This document shows positions 7,835 through 14,422 of a DNA stretch of 18,651 nt, piece by piece (position 1 is the stretch's first letter; every line of letters begins with the position of its first letter). The notes beneath the pieces are model-generated. The model did not search any database and had not been told where the DNA came from. It saw only the letters and a list, made by a program, of their open reading frames with translations. The DNA is taken from contig DEAP01000034.1 in NCBI GenBank assembly GCA_002348225.1, forward strand, positions 1 to 18,651. Reading direction: 5' to 3'. The position numbers and the translations under genes are program-made. This stretch comes from Dehalococcoidia bacterium UBA2979. Lineage in GTDB: Bacteria; Chloroflexota; Dehalococcoidia; UBA2979.

Positions 7835-7875
7835 TCGCCTTTAATTAGACACAGTATATTTCTACTATTTCTGGT

Positions 7876-7932
7876 GGAGATCAGGGGATTCGAACCAATG
7901 ACCTTCGCATTGGTTTGAATCCCTTGATCTCC
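7876..7932. repeat. 25-bp foldback inverted repeat of tRNA T-arm/acceptor-like sequence
   Basis: The left arm (7876-7900) and right arm (7908-7932) are reverse complements at 23 of 25 positions, with a 7-base loop. Both differences become G-U pairs in plus-strand RNA, so that transcript would fold into a fully paired 25-bp stem. Read on the minus strand, the far arm looks like a tRNA 3' half: AGGTC, then GGTTCGAATCC (T-loop), GATCTCC (acceptor strand), A, and a genomic CCA at 7874-7872. Further upstream on that strand, GGCTTAGTTGGGAG resembles a D-arm. However, the T-stem (ATTGG against CCCCT) does not pair, no matching 5' acceptor strand sits at tRNA distance, and no anticodon arm exists. 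I therefore do not call a tRNA. No T-run follows it. Confidence 0.75.
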
Positions 7933-7993
7933 CAACTAAGCCGTACCGTAATTAGAAGATTGTCGCCATAACTTCGAGTCACAATAATATGGT

Positions 7994-8021
7994 TTGATAT
8001 GGTTAAGTCTACGTGTAGAAA
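7994..8021 (+). promoter_or_regulatory. Weak candidate promoter for ffh
   Basis: TTGATA (7994-7999) and TAGAAA (8016-8021) are 16 bases apart. The -10 ends 30 bases before the ffh ATG. The -10 match is only 4 of 6. No better pair was seen between the foldback hairpin and ffh. Confidence 0.25.
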
Positions 8022-8051
8022 GTATCCGATCTTCGGCGCTAAGATAGAAAT

Positions 8052-9395
8052 ATGCTCGATTCACTCTCCTCGAAATTACAAAATTCGCTATCCAAGATGA
8101 GATCATCTGGACGTATCCGGGACGAAGATTTAGACCAAACGCTACGAGAGATACGAATAGCAATGTTGGAGGCAGACGTTCACTTCAGCGTGGTCCGTGA
8201 CTTTCTCTCCGACGTGAGAACGCGAATACAGGGATCGGAACTTATCACTACTGTCGCACCAGGTCAGCAAGTAGCTGCCGCTGTTCATGCGTCACTGATT
8301 GAAATTTTAGGTAAAGACAGCCCCAGCCTGGTACAGGAGAAATCAGGTGTGACCAAGATACTCGTGGTGGGAACGAAAGGGAGTGGTAAAACCACACTGT
8401 GTGGACGGCTAGCATTGTATTTTCAAGAAAAACAGTTGAAGCCCTTTCTGGTTGGCACTGATTTCGAACGAGTTGCTGCGTCTGAGCAGTTGATGACCAT
8501 ATCAGACTCCATTGGTGCGCCTTGCTACATTGAGAAGAACGAATCAAAAGCAGGAGAAGTAGTTGCTAGTGGCCTCGAACAGGCGAAGGTACAAGGTGCA
8601 GACATCGTAATCTTCGACTCAACAGGAATTGTAGAGTTCAGTGATGAAATAGCGGACTCTATGGCTGATCTTGCTGATGAAATTGACCCTACGGAATTAC
8701 TATTGGTCGTTGACTCTATGATGGGTCAAGAAGCTGTGAATCTTGCGAAATCGATGCATGAGGCACTAGAAGGTACCGGTATTGTCGTTACAAAGTTGGA
8801 TTCTGATGCCAAAGGCGGATCGGTCCTATCAGTCCGCTCTGTAACAGATCTCCCTATCAAGCTGACTACTACCGGTGAAGATCTAAAAGCTCTTGAAGAA
8901 TTTCATCCCGAGCGATTCGCTTCTAGATTGCTCGGCATGGGAGATATTGCCTCACTGGTCGAAAAAGCCAAGACTGCGGCGCCCGATATCGATGAAAAAA
9001 AAGTGGCACGGAAAATGAAAGACGGCACGATTGATCTAGAGGATTTTTTGGAACATATTGAGCAAATAAAGAATATGGGATCACTCGGGGGCCTACTGGA
9101 TATGATTCCTGGAGCCAACAATCTAAAATCACAGATAGGTTCAGTCGAGTTCGATGACAAGGAATTTAGACGAAAAGAAGGCATTATTCGCTCGATGACA
9201 CCCTTCGAACGGAGGAATCCCGAAGAAATAAACGGCTCGCGTAGAAAAAGAATTGCTGCTGGGGCCGGTGTAGCAGCGGCAGACGTGAATCGACTTCTAA
9301 ATGAATTCAAACAAAGTAAGATGCTCATGCAGGCCATGGCCGGTGGCGGTGGCAAGGGTGGTGTGAACATGTTGAAAAAGCTTGGCTTGGGATGA
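8052..9395 (+). CDS. ffh: Signal recognition particle protein Ffh (SRP54), with altered G3 motif
   Basis: Ffh is the GTPase that, with SRP RNA, delivers nascent membrane proteins to FtsY. The 447-aa length is normal. The N domain (1-90) includes LREIRIAMLEADVHFSVVRDF and APGQQV. In the G domain, the P-loop is GTKGSGKTT (107-115), the next motif is TDFERVAASEQL (Asp137, Arg140 and Gln146 kept), and TKLD (247-250) is intact. The closing FHPERFASRLLGMGD is typical. The M domain (about 300-447) has GLLDMIPG and the RNA-binding segment SRRKRIAAGAG...VNRLLNEFK, and ends in a Gly/Met-rich tail. The G3 motif reads DSTGI (189-193) where nearly all Ffh have DTAGR, so the catalytic-interface Arg is Ile193. 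There is no strong Shine-Dalgarno. It heads the ffh-rpsP-khpA-rimM cluster. Confidence 0.96.
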   Translation: MLDSLSSKLQNSLSKMRSSGRIRDEDLDQTLREIRIAMLEADVHFSVVRDFLSDVRTRIQGSELITTVAPGQQVAAAVHASLIEILGKDSPSLVQEKSGVTKILVVGTKGSGKTTLCGRLALYFQEKQLKPFLVGTDFERVAASEQLMTISDSIGAPCYIEKNESKAGEVVASGLEQAKVQGADIVIFDSTGIVEFSDEIADSMADLADEIDPTELLLVVDSMMGQEAVNLAKSMHEALEGTGIVVTKLDSDAKGGSVLSVRSVTDLPIKLTTTGEDLKALEEFHPERFASRLLGMGDIASLVEKAKTAAPDIDEKKVARKMKDGTIDLEDFLEHIEQIKNMGSLGGLLDMIPGANNLKSQIGSVEFDDKEFRRKEGIIRSMTPFERRNPEEINGSRRKRIAAGAGVAAADVNRLLNEFKQSKMLMQAMAGGGGKGGVNMLKKLGLG

Positions 9396-9477
9396 AATAT
9401 CCTTGGCAGGACTTTATGAAGAAGAAGAGATAGAATTAACAGTCTGTAAATTATTTCAAGGGTAAGGATGAGAATAA

Positions 9478-9882
9478 ATGCTTAGGATCAGACTGCGTAG
9501 GGGTGGCAAAAGAAATCAGCCGTCCTATCGTGTAGTGGTAGCAGATAAGCCCGCCCCAAGAGATGGACGATTCATTGAAAACCTGGGACATTACAACCCG
9601 CTTACGGATCCGGTAACTCTCGAAGTAAAAAAAGACCGCGTTGAGCATTGGATGTCGCTTGGTGCCCAACCAACAGAAACCGTCCACCGGTTGCTCTACA
9701 AACATGGAATTATTGAAACGGAACCCCCTAAAAGGGTCACGAAACCTACTCGAGCTGAACGCGAAGCAGCGGAGGCTGCTCTAGCAGCCGAAAACCAGGA
9801 TGATGATGGTGCGGCTGAGGCCGATACGCCTAGTGCCGAAGTCACCAGTGAAGAGGAAACACCAGAAGATAGTTCCTCTTGA
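9478..9882 (+). CDS. rpsP: 30S ribosomal protein S16, with acidic C-terminal tail
   Basis: S16 binds 16S rRNA and helps small-subunit assembly. Residues 1-80 are a standard S16: it starts MLRIRLRRGGKRNQPSYRVVVAD, then FIENLGHYNP and the closing VHRLLYKHGII. The remaining ~50 residues begin with a short Lys/Arg stretch (PPKRVTKPTRAERE) and then become Ala/Glu/Asp-rich, ending EDSSS, so the protein is 134 aa against the usual 80-95. The tail is probably disordered. AGGA lies about ten bases before the ATG. An earlier ATG at 9469 is out of frame and stops at once. The gene sits between ffh and khpA, which is the usual bacterial order. Confidence 0.96.
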   Translation: MLRIRLRRGGKRNQPSYRVVVADKPAPRDGRFIENLGHYNPLTDPVTLEVKKDRVEHWMSLGAQPTETVHRLLYKHGIIETEPPKRVTKPTRAEREAAEAALAAENQDDDGAAEADTPSAEVTSEEETPEDSSS

Positions 9883-9910
9883 TTTCCAGATAGATTAAGG
9901 ACCTTAATAA

Positions 9911-10138
9911 ATGAAAGCATTAATTGAATATCTCGCGAGAGCACTGGCGGATCATCCAGAAGATGTCCGTGTTGAAGAGGTGCATCAAGGACGACGAGTA
10001 TCATTTCATCTCTTCGTCCACGATGACGACAAAGGCCGAATAATTGGAAAGGAAGGCCGATGTGCTCATGCTCTGCGGTCTATTCTCCAAGCTGCAGCAA
10101 CCCGTGCGGGAGTTCGAGCAAGTTTAAGTATTGAGTAA
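9911..10138 (+). CDS. khpA: KH-domain RNA-binding protein KhpA
   Basis: This 75-aa protein is a single type II KH domain, the usual full length for KhpA/YlqC. The RNA-binding GxxG loop is GRIIGKEGR (GKEG at 46-49), between a beta strand (VSFHLFVHDDD) and a helix (CAHALRSILQAAATRAG). Family members form a dimer or pair with KhpB and bind RNA; they influence small-RNA function and cell division in firmicutes. AAGGA lies about ten bases before the ATG. Its position between rpsP and rimM is conserved in many bacteria and supports the call. Confidence 0.95.
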   Translation: MKALIEYLARALADHPEDVRVEEVHQGRRVSFHLFVHDDDKGRIIGKEGRCAHALRSILQAAATRAGVRASLSIE

Positions 10139-10176
10139 TACTGGCTTGTCCCCCGCTACCTCATACAAATCTACCG

Positions 10177-10677
10177 ATGACGTCACACAAGATCACAGTC
10201 GGCGAAATAAATGGACCCTGGGGTGTACGCGGACACGTAAAAGTTACTCCCTTTACTTCGAATCCTAATCGCCTAAAAACCAACGCCATTGTAATAGTCA
10301 AAAATAGAGACACGACGATCGTAGACGTCAAAACAATCTCAAAATCCCTGGTTCTTAAGTTTGATAATGTAGACAGCAAAGAAGCGGCATCTAAGCTCAG
10401 AGGTGAGCTGATAGAAATCGACGAGTCGCAACTACCTGAACTACCAAGCGATTCTTTCTATGTGCACGATCTGGAAGGAATGGTCGTGTTTTCAACAAAT
10501 GGTAATAAAATCGGAACCCTACAAGAAGTTCTCCAGACTGGAGCAAATGATGTCTATCTCATTGGCACAACTACTAATACTGAAATACTAATTCCAGCGA
10601 TACGATCGGTGGTCCTTGAAATAGACACCCAGAACAACAGAATGGTTGTCGGGCCTCTAGATGATTTCTCTCTCTAA
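10177..10677 (+). CDS. rimM: Ribosome maturation factor RimM
   Basis: RimM assists 16S 3'-domain folding and 30S maturation. The N-terminal domain opens with the signature GEINGPWGVRGHVKVTPFTSNPNRL. Then come LRGELIEIDESQLPELPSDSFYVHDLEGM and the C-terminal PRC-barrel half (GTLQEVLQTGANDVYLI, then EILIPAIRSVVLEID). The 166-aa length is typical. There is no clear Shine-Dalgarno before the ATG; the 38-base gap after khpA is otherwise featureless. Usually trmD and rplS follow rimM, but here the next gene is a DAHP synthase, so the cluster is cut short. Confidence 0.95.
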   Translation: MTSHKITVGEINGPWGVRGHVKVTPFTSNPNRLKTNAIVIVKNRDTTIVDVKTISKSLVLKFDNVDSKEAASKLRGELIEIDESQLPELPSDSFYVHDLEGMVVFSTNGNKIGTLQEVLQTGANDVYLIGTTTNTEILIPAIRSVVLEIDTQNNRMVVGPLDDFSL

Positions 10678-10704
10678 CGACGATGTATTCCCCACGAGGA
10701 AATA

Positions 10705-10794
10705 ATGTGGGATAATCAAGAACTCTATTTCGGTACACATGTGCTGAAATGGCCAATCGATAGACGAGACAGGAAAGGGACCCCAGCCCTATGA
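10705..10794 (+). CDS. Candidate aromatic-amino-acid leader peptide (29 codons) upstream of DAHP synthase
   Basis: An ORF too short for standard calling fills most of the gap before the DAHP synthase. It starts at ATG 10705 with GAGGA at 10696-10700, four bases upstream, a better Shine-Dalgarno than most genes here. It encodes 29 residues beginning MWDNQELYFG, with Trp2, Tyr8, Phe9 and Trp16. Its TGA (10792-10794) overlaps the synthase ATG (10791-10793) in an ATGA arrangement, so translation is likely coupled. The second half is basic (DRRDRKG). Codons for the three amino acids that inhibit or result from this pathway suggest a sensor of aromatic amino-acid supply. There is no run of repeated aromatic codons as in classical trp or phe leaders, so it could instead be a small coupling ORF. 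Confidence 0.55.
   Translation: MWDNQELYFGTHVLKWPIDRRDRKGTPAL
10728..10749 (+). promoter_or_regulatory. RNA hairpin inside the putative leader ORF
   Basis: TTTCGGTAC (10728-10736) pairs with GTGCTGAAA (10741-10749) in RNA, with two G-U pairs and an ACAT loop, giving a 9-bp stem. It begins at the last base of the Tyr8 codon and covers the Phe9 codon; the Trp16 codon follows directly after it. A ribosome pausing on these codons would keep it open. A second, weaker stem (AGGG 10776-10779 with CCCT 10787-10790) could cover the synthase Shine-Dalgarno. No T-run follows either stem, so any control would be on translation or coupling rather than classical termination. Confidence 0.4.
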
Positions 10795-11852
10795 CAACTC
10801 AAACTTCCTCCGGGATCACTGCGGATCTACGAGTGCTCAGTACCGAGCAGCTCCCTACCCCGGCCGCACTATCAGAATCCGTCCCACTGAGCCCTACTGC
10901 GCGAGATACCGTACTCAGCGGTCGTAATCAAGTGCAGGATATTCTTTCAGGAAAGGACAGTCGGTTCCTGGTCGTAGCTGGACCATGTTCAGTGCATGAC
11001 GAACAGGCCGCCATTGACTATGCCGGCCGCCTGGCAGCACTAGCAGAAGAAGTTAAAGAGCAGATTCTTGTGGTGATGAGAGTTTATTTTGAAAAACCTC
11101 GTACCATCCTCGGATGGAAAGGTCTGATTTATGACCCAAATCTCAATGGAGTCTATGCGATTAAAGAGGGCTTAGAGCGAGCCCGCAAAATATTGCTTGC
11201 GGTCAATGAAAAAGGACTGCCCGCGGGAGCCGAGTTCCTAGATCCGATCGTTCCTCAGTATTTGGCCGATCTAGTGACATGGTCCTCTATCGGAGCTAGA
11301 ACCACTGAAAGTCAAACTCATCGTCAAATGGCGAGTGGTCTCTCGATGCCAGTGGGTTTCAAGAATGCAACCAGTGGCAGTATTGATATCGCAGTTAATG
11401 GAATACGCGCTGCAAAGGCAGCTCAAGCTTTTCTTGGCATTGATAAAAATGGGCAAACAAGTGTGGTAAATACAGCCGGCAACCCATTCGCACATTTGGT
11501 ACTTCGAGGTGGCGAAGATGGCCCCAATTACGAGGCAGAGCAGGTGGCTCATGCGCAGGATATATTGACTGCGGCAAGTCTAGATCCCAAACTTGTTGTG
11601 GATTGTTCTCACGCTAACGCTGGGAAAAATCATGAAAACGAGCATCTTGTATTTGAGAACCTCATCGAGCAAAGAAATCAAGGCAATAAAAACATCGTAG
11701 GGTGTATGCTGGAGTCGTTCATCAACCCAGGAAGCCAACCATTACCTAGTGACCCCTCTAAGCTCGAATACGGGGTTAGCATCACTGATCCATGTATTGG
11801 ATGGGCCGAAACTGAACAGCTTCTAAGGGCAGCGGCGAAAAAGTTATCATAA
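10791..11852 (+). CDS. aroG: 3-deoxy-7-phosphoheptulonate (DAHP) synthase, type I-alpha (AroG/F/H-like)
   Basis: The enzyme condenses phosphoenolpyruvate and erythrose 4-phosphate into DAHP, the first step of the shikimate pathway. The 353-aa protein has all landmark motifs: GPCSVHD (64-70), MRVYFEKPRTILGWKGL, SIGARTTESQTHRQMASGLSMPVGFKN, LRGGEDGPNY, VDCSHANAGK and SITDPCIGW. It closely follows the E. coli AroG/F/H type, including the N-terminal DLRVLS...LPTPAAL extension that forms part of the allosteric site in those isozymes, so inhibition by an aromatic amino acid is likely. Which one cannot be read from sequence, and the symbol is by family only. The Shine-Dalgarno is GGAAAGGGA at 10772-10780, and the ATG also overlaps the leader stop. 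No other shikimate gene is in the window. Confidence 0.95.
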   Translation: MTTQTSSGITADLRVLSTEQLPTPAALSESVPLSPTARDTVLSGRNQVQDILSGKDSRFLVVAGPCSVHDEQAAIDYAGRLAALAEEVKEQILVVMRVYFEKPRTILGWKGLIYDPNLNGVYAIKEGLERARKILLAVNEKGLPAGAEFLDPIVPQYLADLVTWSSIGARTTESQTHRQMASGLSMPVGFKNATSGSIDIAVNGIRAAKAAQAFLGIDKNGQTSVVNTAGNPFAHLVLRGGEDGPNYEAEQVAHAQDILTAASLDPKLVVDCSHANAGKNHENEHLVFENLIEQRNQGNKNIVGCMLESFINPGSQPLPSDPSKLEYGVSITDPCIGWAETEQLLRAAAKKLS

Positions 11853-11876
11853 TCGCCAGGAATCCATCACTTCGGT

Positions 11877-11906
11877 TTTACATTTTAGAACGCTAACGTG
11901 TAAATT
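11877..11906 (+). promoter_or_regulatory. Candidate promoter for the sirtuin gene
   Basis: TTTACA (11877-11882) and TAAATT (11901-11906) are 18 bases apart. The -10 ends ten bases before the ATG at 11917, which has no Shine-Dalgarno, so a leader of only a few bases or none is expected. Confidence 0.35.
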
Positions 11907-11916
11907 CTATGTACCT

Positions 11917-12702
11917 ATGGAGCACGCTACTCGAGAATCAGTACAACAGGCTGCGAACATTCTGCAATCTAGGCCGTATACCGTTGCGCTAGCCGGGGCA
12001 GGCATGTCAAAAGAAAGTGGGATACCAACCTTTAGGGGGAGTGGTGGTCTTTGGACTGAAAACGGCGAACCGCCGCTCGACCAGTATCAACAGTTCCAGC
12101 GTGATCCGAAAAGATGGTGGGAGGAACGCTCAAATAACTCGCTAGGTGACTTCGCACAAAAAATCGATTCGGCACAACCAAACCCAGGGCACTTTGCCCT
12201 AGCAAAAATGGAAGAAATGGGTATCCTGAGGCATTTAATTACTCAAAATATCGATGACCTGCATCGCAGAGCAGGTCATCAGTCTCTCACTGAAATTCAT
12301 GGGAATAGAAATTGGATGCGTTGTATATCGTGCGGATTCCGAATTTCGCAACGTGACTTCACTTACGACCCAAACGTTTTGCCAGTGTACTGTGATGAAG
12401 ATGGGTGCGACGGGATTATCAAAAGCGACACGGTTATGTTTGGTGAGCCCATTCCGCCACAGGCACTCAATTCGAGTAGTATGCACTCAGATCTCAGTGA
12501 TGTTTTTCTCACTATTGGGACCTCAGCTCTGGTATATCCCGCTGCTGCCTTCCCTGTCGAGGCTATACAGCGTGGGAAAATACTGATCGAAATCAATCCT
12601 GAACCAACGCAATTGACGGAACATGCAACAATTGCAATTGGTGCCGAATCTGGACAAGTTCTACCACTACTCGTTGAGATGATCAGTGAACTAGACGAGT
12701 AA
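11917..12702 (+). CDS. Sir2-family NAD-dependent protein deacylase
   Basis: Sirtuins remove acyl groups from lysines using NAD+, releasing nicotinamide and O-acyl-ADP-ribose. The NAD-binding signature is LAGAGMSKESGIPTFRGSGGLW (near 26-46), followed by TQNIDDLHRRAG and the catalytic His128 in EIHGN. The small domain has four Cys (C136, C139, C159, C164) in CISCG and YCDEDGC, the expected zinc site. FGEPIP and GTSALVYPAA are also typical. The 261-aa length is normal for bacterial CobB-type enzymes. GIPTFRG, with Thr in place of the common Asp, occurs in other bacterial members. The acyl preference is unclear. It lies between the DAHP synthase and an Asp-box protein with no functional link that I can see. 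Confidence 0.93.
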   Translation: MEHATRESVQQAANILQSRPYTVALAGAGMSKESGIPTFRGSGGLWTENGEPPLDQYQQFQRDPKRWWEERSNNSLGDFAQKIDSAQPNPGHFALAKMEEMGILRHLITQNIDDLHRRAGHQSLTEIHGNRNWMRCISCGFRISQRDFTYDPNVLPVYCDEDGCDGIIKSDTVMFGEPIPPQALNSSSMHSDLSDVFLTIGTSALVYPAAAFPVEAIQRGKILIEINPEPTQLTEHATIAIGAESGQVLPLLVEMISELDE

Positions 12703-12726
12703 ACTGCCAAGAGGCAAAATATCTAC

Positions 12727-13668
12727 ATGATCAGTAAGCGAATGTACGAACCGGTTGGAATAATAATGGCCACAAACGAGGGTTTGCTGTCCCTGGATCC
12801 CGGTGGGGAACCAAAGACAATCGTTGCGGACACACCTTTCTTGGACGTGGAATACCGAGACGGTCTTGGTATAGCGGCCTCAGCAGAAGGAGTTTGGGTC
12901 CACAACGGACGTCGGAATGAACGTTGGCAAAATAGCCTCGAGCAAGATGTGGCTGCTGTAGCAGTAACAACTGCCGGAACGTTATTTGCTGGCACTACTG
13001 AAGGCAAGCTTTTCTCATCAGACTCATCCGGCGAGTCCTGGCGGGAGATTGAGGGAGTTCAACATATAATCCGACATGGTAGATTTTCTCCACCTGCCGG
13101 AGAAAAACCGAGACCAGTGTCAGTCGCTCAAGCAAAGGAAGGCATCCTTATAGGAATTAGCGGAGGCGGAACATGGCACACCCGAGATAACGGTGATTCC
13201 TGGCTTAGGCGTGCTGATGGACTCGATCCGAAAGTCCACAAGATTTACTCCCACCCGACTAGAGCTGATCGTCTCTTCGCAACGGCTTCGAGCGGAGTAT
13301 ATCGATCGGAGGATGAAGGCTATTCATGGATACAATCCCTTGGAGGATTAGATAGATCTTTTGGTGGTTCACTTGCAGTCCTGCCGGGAGCACCAGATTC
13401 GCTGGTGCTGTCAATGGCTCGCCACTCACCTGGAACGAGTGGTGCGGTTTTTCGATCTGCTAATGGTGGCGTGTCTTGGTCGAGATTGATATTGGAAGGC
13501 GAGGACGAATGGGAAGAAATACCGTGCGTGACTCGACCTTCTGATTGGGAAGATCTAGTCTTCATTGCCGCAGGAGGAATGATTTTTGCGTCTCACGACA
13601 GGGGCCGGAATTGGTTGAAGCTAAATGATGGCCTGCCGATATGTAATGCAATCGCAGCAAGTCTCTAA
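12727..13668 (+). CDS. BNR/Asp-box repeat protein (beta-propeller, YCF48/sortilin-like)
   Basis: The 313-aa protein contains five Asp-box motifs (S-x-D-x-G-x-x-W): SSDSSGESW (97-105), TRDNGDSW (152-159), SEDEGYSW (194-201), SANGGVSW (244-251) and SHDRGRNW (299-306). Regular spacing of 40-55 residues indicates a beta-propeller of sialidase-like or photosystem-assembly-factor-like architecture. There is no sialidase active-site set, signal peptide or membrane segment, so this is probably a cytoplasmic binding or scaffolding protein, or one exported by an unrecognised route. The start is uncertain: ATGs at 12727, 12742 and 12766 are all in frame and none has a strong Shine-Dalgarno. The shortest option (from MATNEGLLSLD) best fits the first propeller strand. 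Short gaps separate it from the sirtuin and TlpA genes. Confidence 0.85.
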   Translation: MISKRMYEPVGIIMATNEGLLSLDPGGEPKTIVADTPFLDVEYRDGLGIAASAEGVWVHNGRRNERWQNSLEQDVAAVAVTTAGTLFAGTTEGKLFSSDSSGESWREIEGVQHIIRHGRFSPPAGEKPRPVSVAQAKEGILIGISGGGTWHTRDNGDSWLRRADGLDPKVHKIYSHPTRADRLFATASSGVYRSEDEGYSWIQSLGGLDRSFGGSLAVLPGAPDSLVLSMARHSPGTSGAVFRSANGGVSWSRLILEGEDEWEEIPCVTRPSDWEDLVFIAAGGMIFASHDRGRNWLKLNDGLPICNAIAASL

Positions 13669-13726
13669 AACTAGTATGCATTAACAATATGGTGAACATG
13701 GACAAAATAATTTTGGACTGCCAAAG

Positions 13727-14365
13727 ATGAATTACAAGTCTCTAGCTGTTCTGTGCGTAGGTCTTATTTTTGTACTCGCTGCTGTCACGACGGTCCTAGC
13801 TTGGAAAGTTTTTGACGTAAGTATCCAAATGAAAATCACTTTTGACTCACCTTCAAACCAAGCAGCTACGACGGCGATAAGCAATATTCAACAGTCAGGC
13901 TCTGATGATTCCATCAATCAAAGTGAAAATATTCTCGGAATAGGGCTACCAGCACCTAATTTCTCCCTGCTAGACGTGAACACACGTGAAAACATCATGC
14001 TTTCGGATTTGGAGGGTATCCCTGTAATTATTAACTTCTGGACCTCGTGGTGCGGACCCTGCAAGTCAGAGATGCCTAGCCTCCAATCTATACAAAATAA
14101 GTACGGAGACCGTGTCGCGATCATTGGGATAAACGGCGATCGGGAAAGTATTGAACAAATACAATATTTTGCCAAAGACTTGGGAATAACATTCAAATTA
14201 TTACAGGATCCTGATAATTCGGTTACCAAAAGTTATCAAATATGGGGGTTCCCTGGCACTTTTTTTATCGACAGAGAGGGCAGATTGGTCAAAAAATTCA
14301 TGGGTGAAATAAGTATTGAGGACATCGACAACAATATAGTTGCTATCCTCGGTGATATAGACTGA
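13727..14365 (+). CDS. Membrane-anchored TlpA-like thiol-disulfide oxidoreductase
   Basis: Residues 7-26 form one uncleaved membrane helix (LAVLCVGLIFVLAAVTTVLA), followed by a Ser/Gln/Asn-rich linker to about 68. The thioredoxin-fold domain of the TlpA/ResA type starts at LPAPNFSLLD. The active site is WTSWCGPCKSEMPSL with Cys109 and Cys112, and the cis-Pro is Pro176 in GFPGTFFIDREG. The domain is expected on the outer face of the membrane. Family members usually reduce disulfides, for example in cytochrome c maturation, but no ccm or ccs genes are nearby. There is no clear Shine-Dalgarno. 212 aa is a normal length. Confidence 0.93.
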   Translation: MNYKSLAVLCVGLIFVLAAVTTVLAWKVFDVSIQMKITFDSPSNQAATTAISNIQQSGSDDSINQSENILGIGLPAPNFSLLDVNTRENIMLSDLEGIPVIINFWTSWCGPCKSEMPSLQSIQNKYGDRVAIIGINGDRESIEQIQYFAKDLGITFKLLQDPDNSVTKSYQIWGFPGTFFIDREGRLVKKFMGEISIEDIDNNIVAILGDID

Positions 14366-14422
14366 GACTACTAGCTACACAAATCGCGTGAACCTATAGC
14401 TCAGGTTAAGAAATAAATTGCG

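Noticed and set aside
7579..7935. 118-aa minus-strand frame opposite the 7610-7834 frame
   Set aside because: Ser/Arg-rich, reads through the foldback hairpin, and has no recognisable domain; treated as a shadow.
7872..7950. A functional tRNA gene on the minus strand (T-loop GGTTCGAATCC, discriminator A and CCA present)
   Set aside because: The T-stem does not pair (ATTGG against CCCCT), no 5' acceptor strand is present at the right distance, and the region that should hold the anticodon arm pairs instead with the T-arm/acceptor arm.
8903..9370. 155-aa minus-strand frame inside ffh
   Set aside because: Lies wholly antisense to the conserved Ffh M domain; composition is the Ser/Phe/Pro bias typical of an antisense shadow.
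9416..9433. Tiny ORF encoding MKKKR after ffh, with AGGA upstream
   Set aside because: Five codons only, in an A/G-rich stretch; most likely chance. No structure or overlap links it to rpsP.
12703..12726. Terminator after the sirtuin gene (TGCC-AAGA-GGCA)
   Set aside because: Stem is only 4 bp with no T-run.
12727..13668. Sialidase or glycosyl hydrolase because of the Asp boxes
   Set aside because: The arginine triad and other sialidase catalytic residues are not evident and there is no secretion signal; only the propeller repeat is supported.
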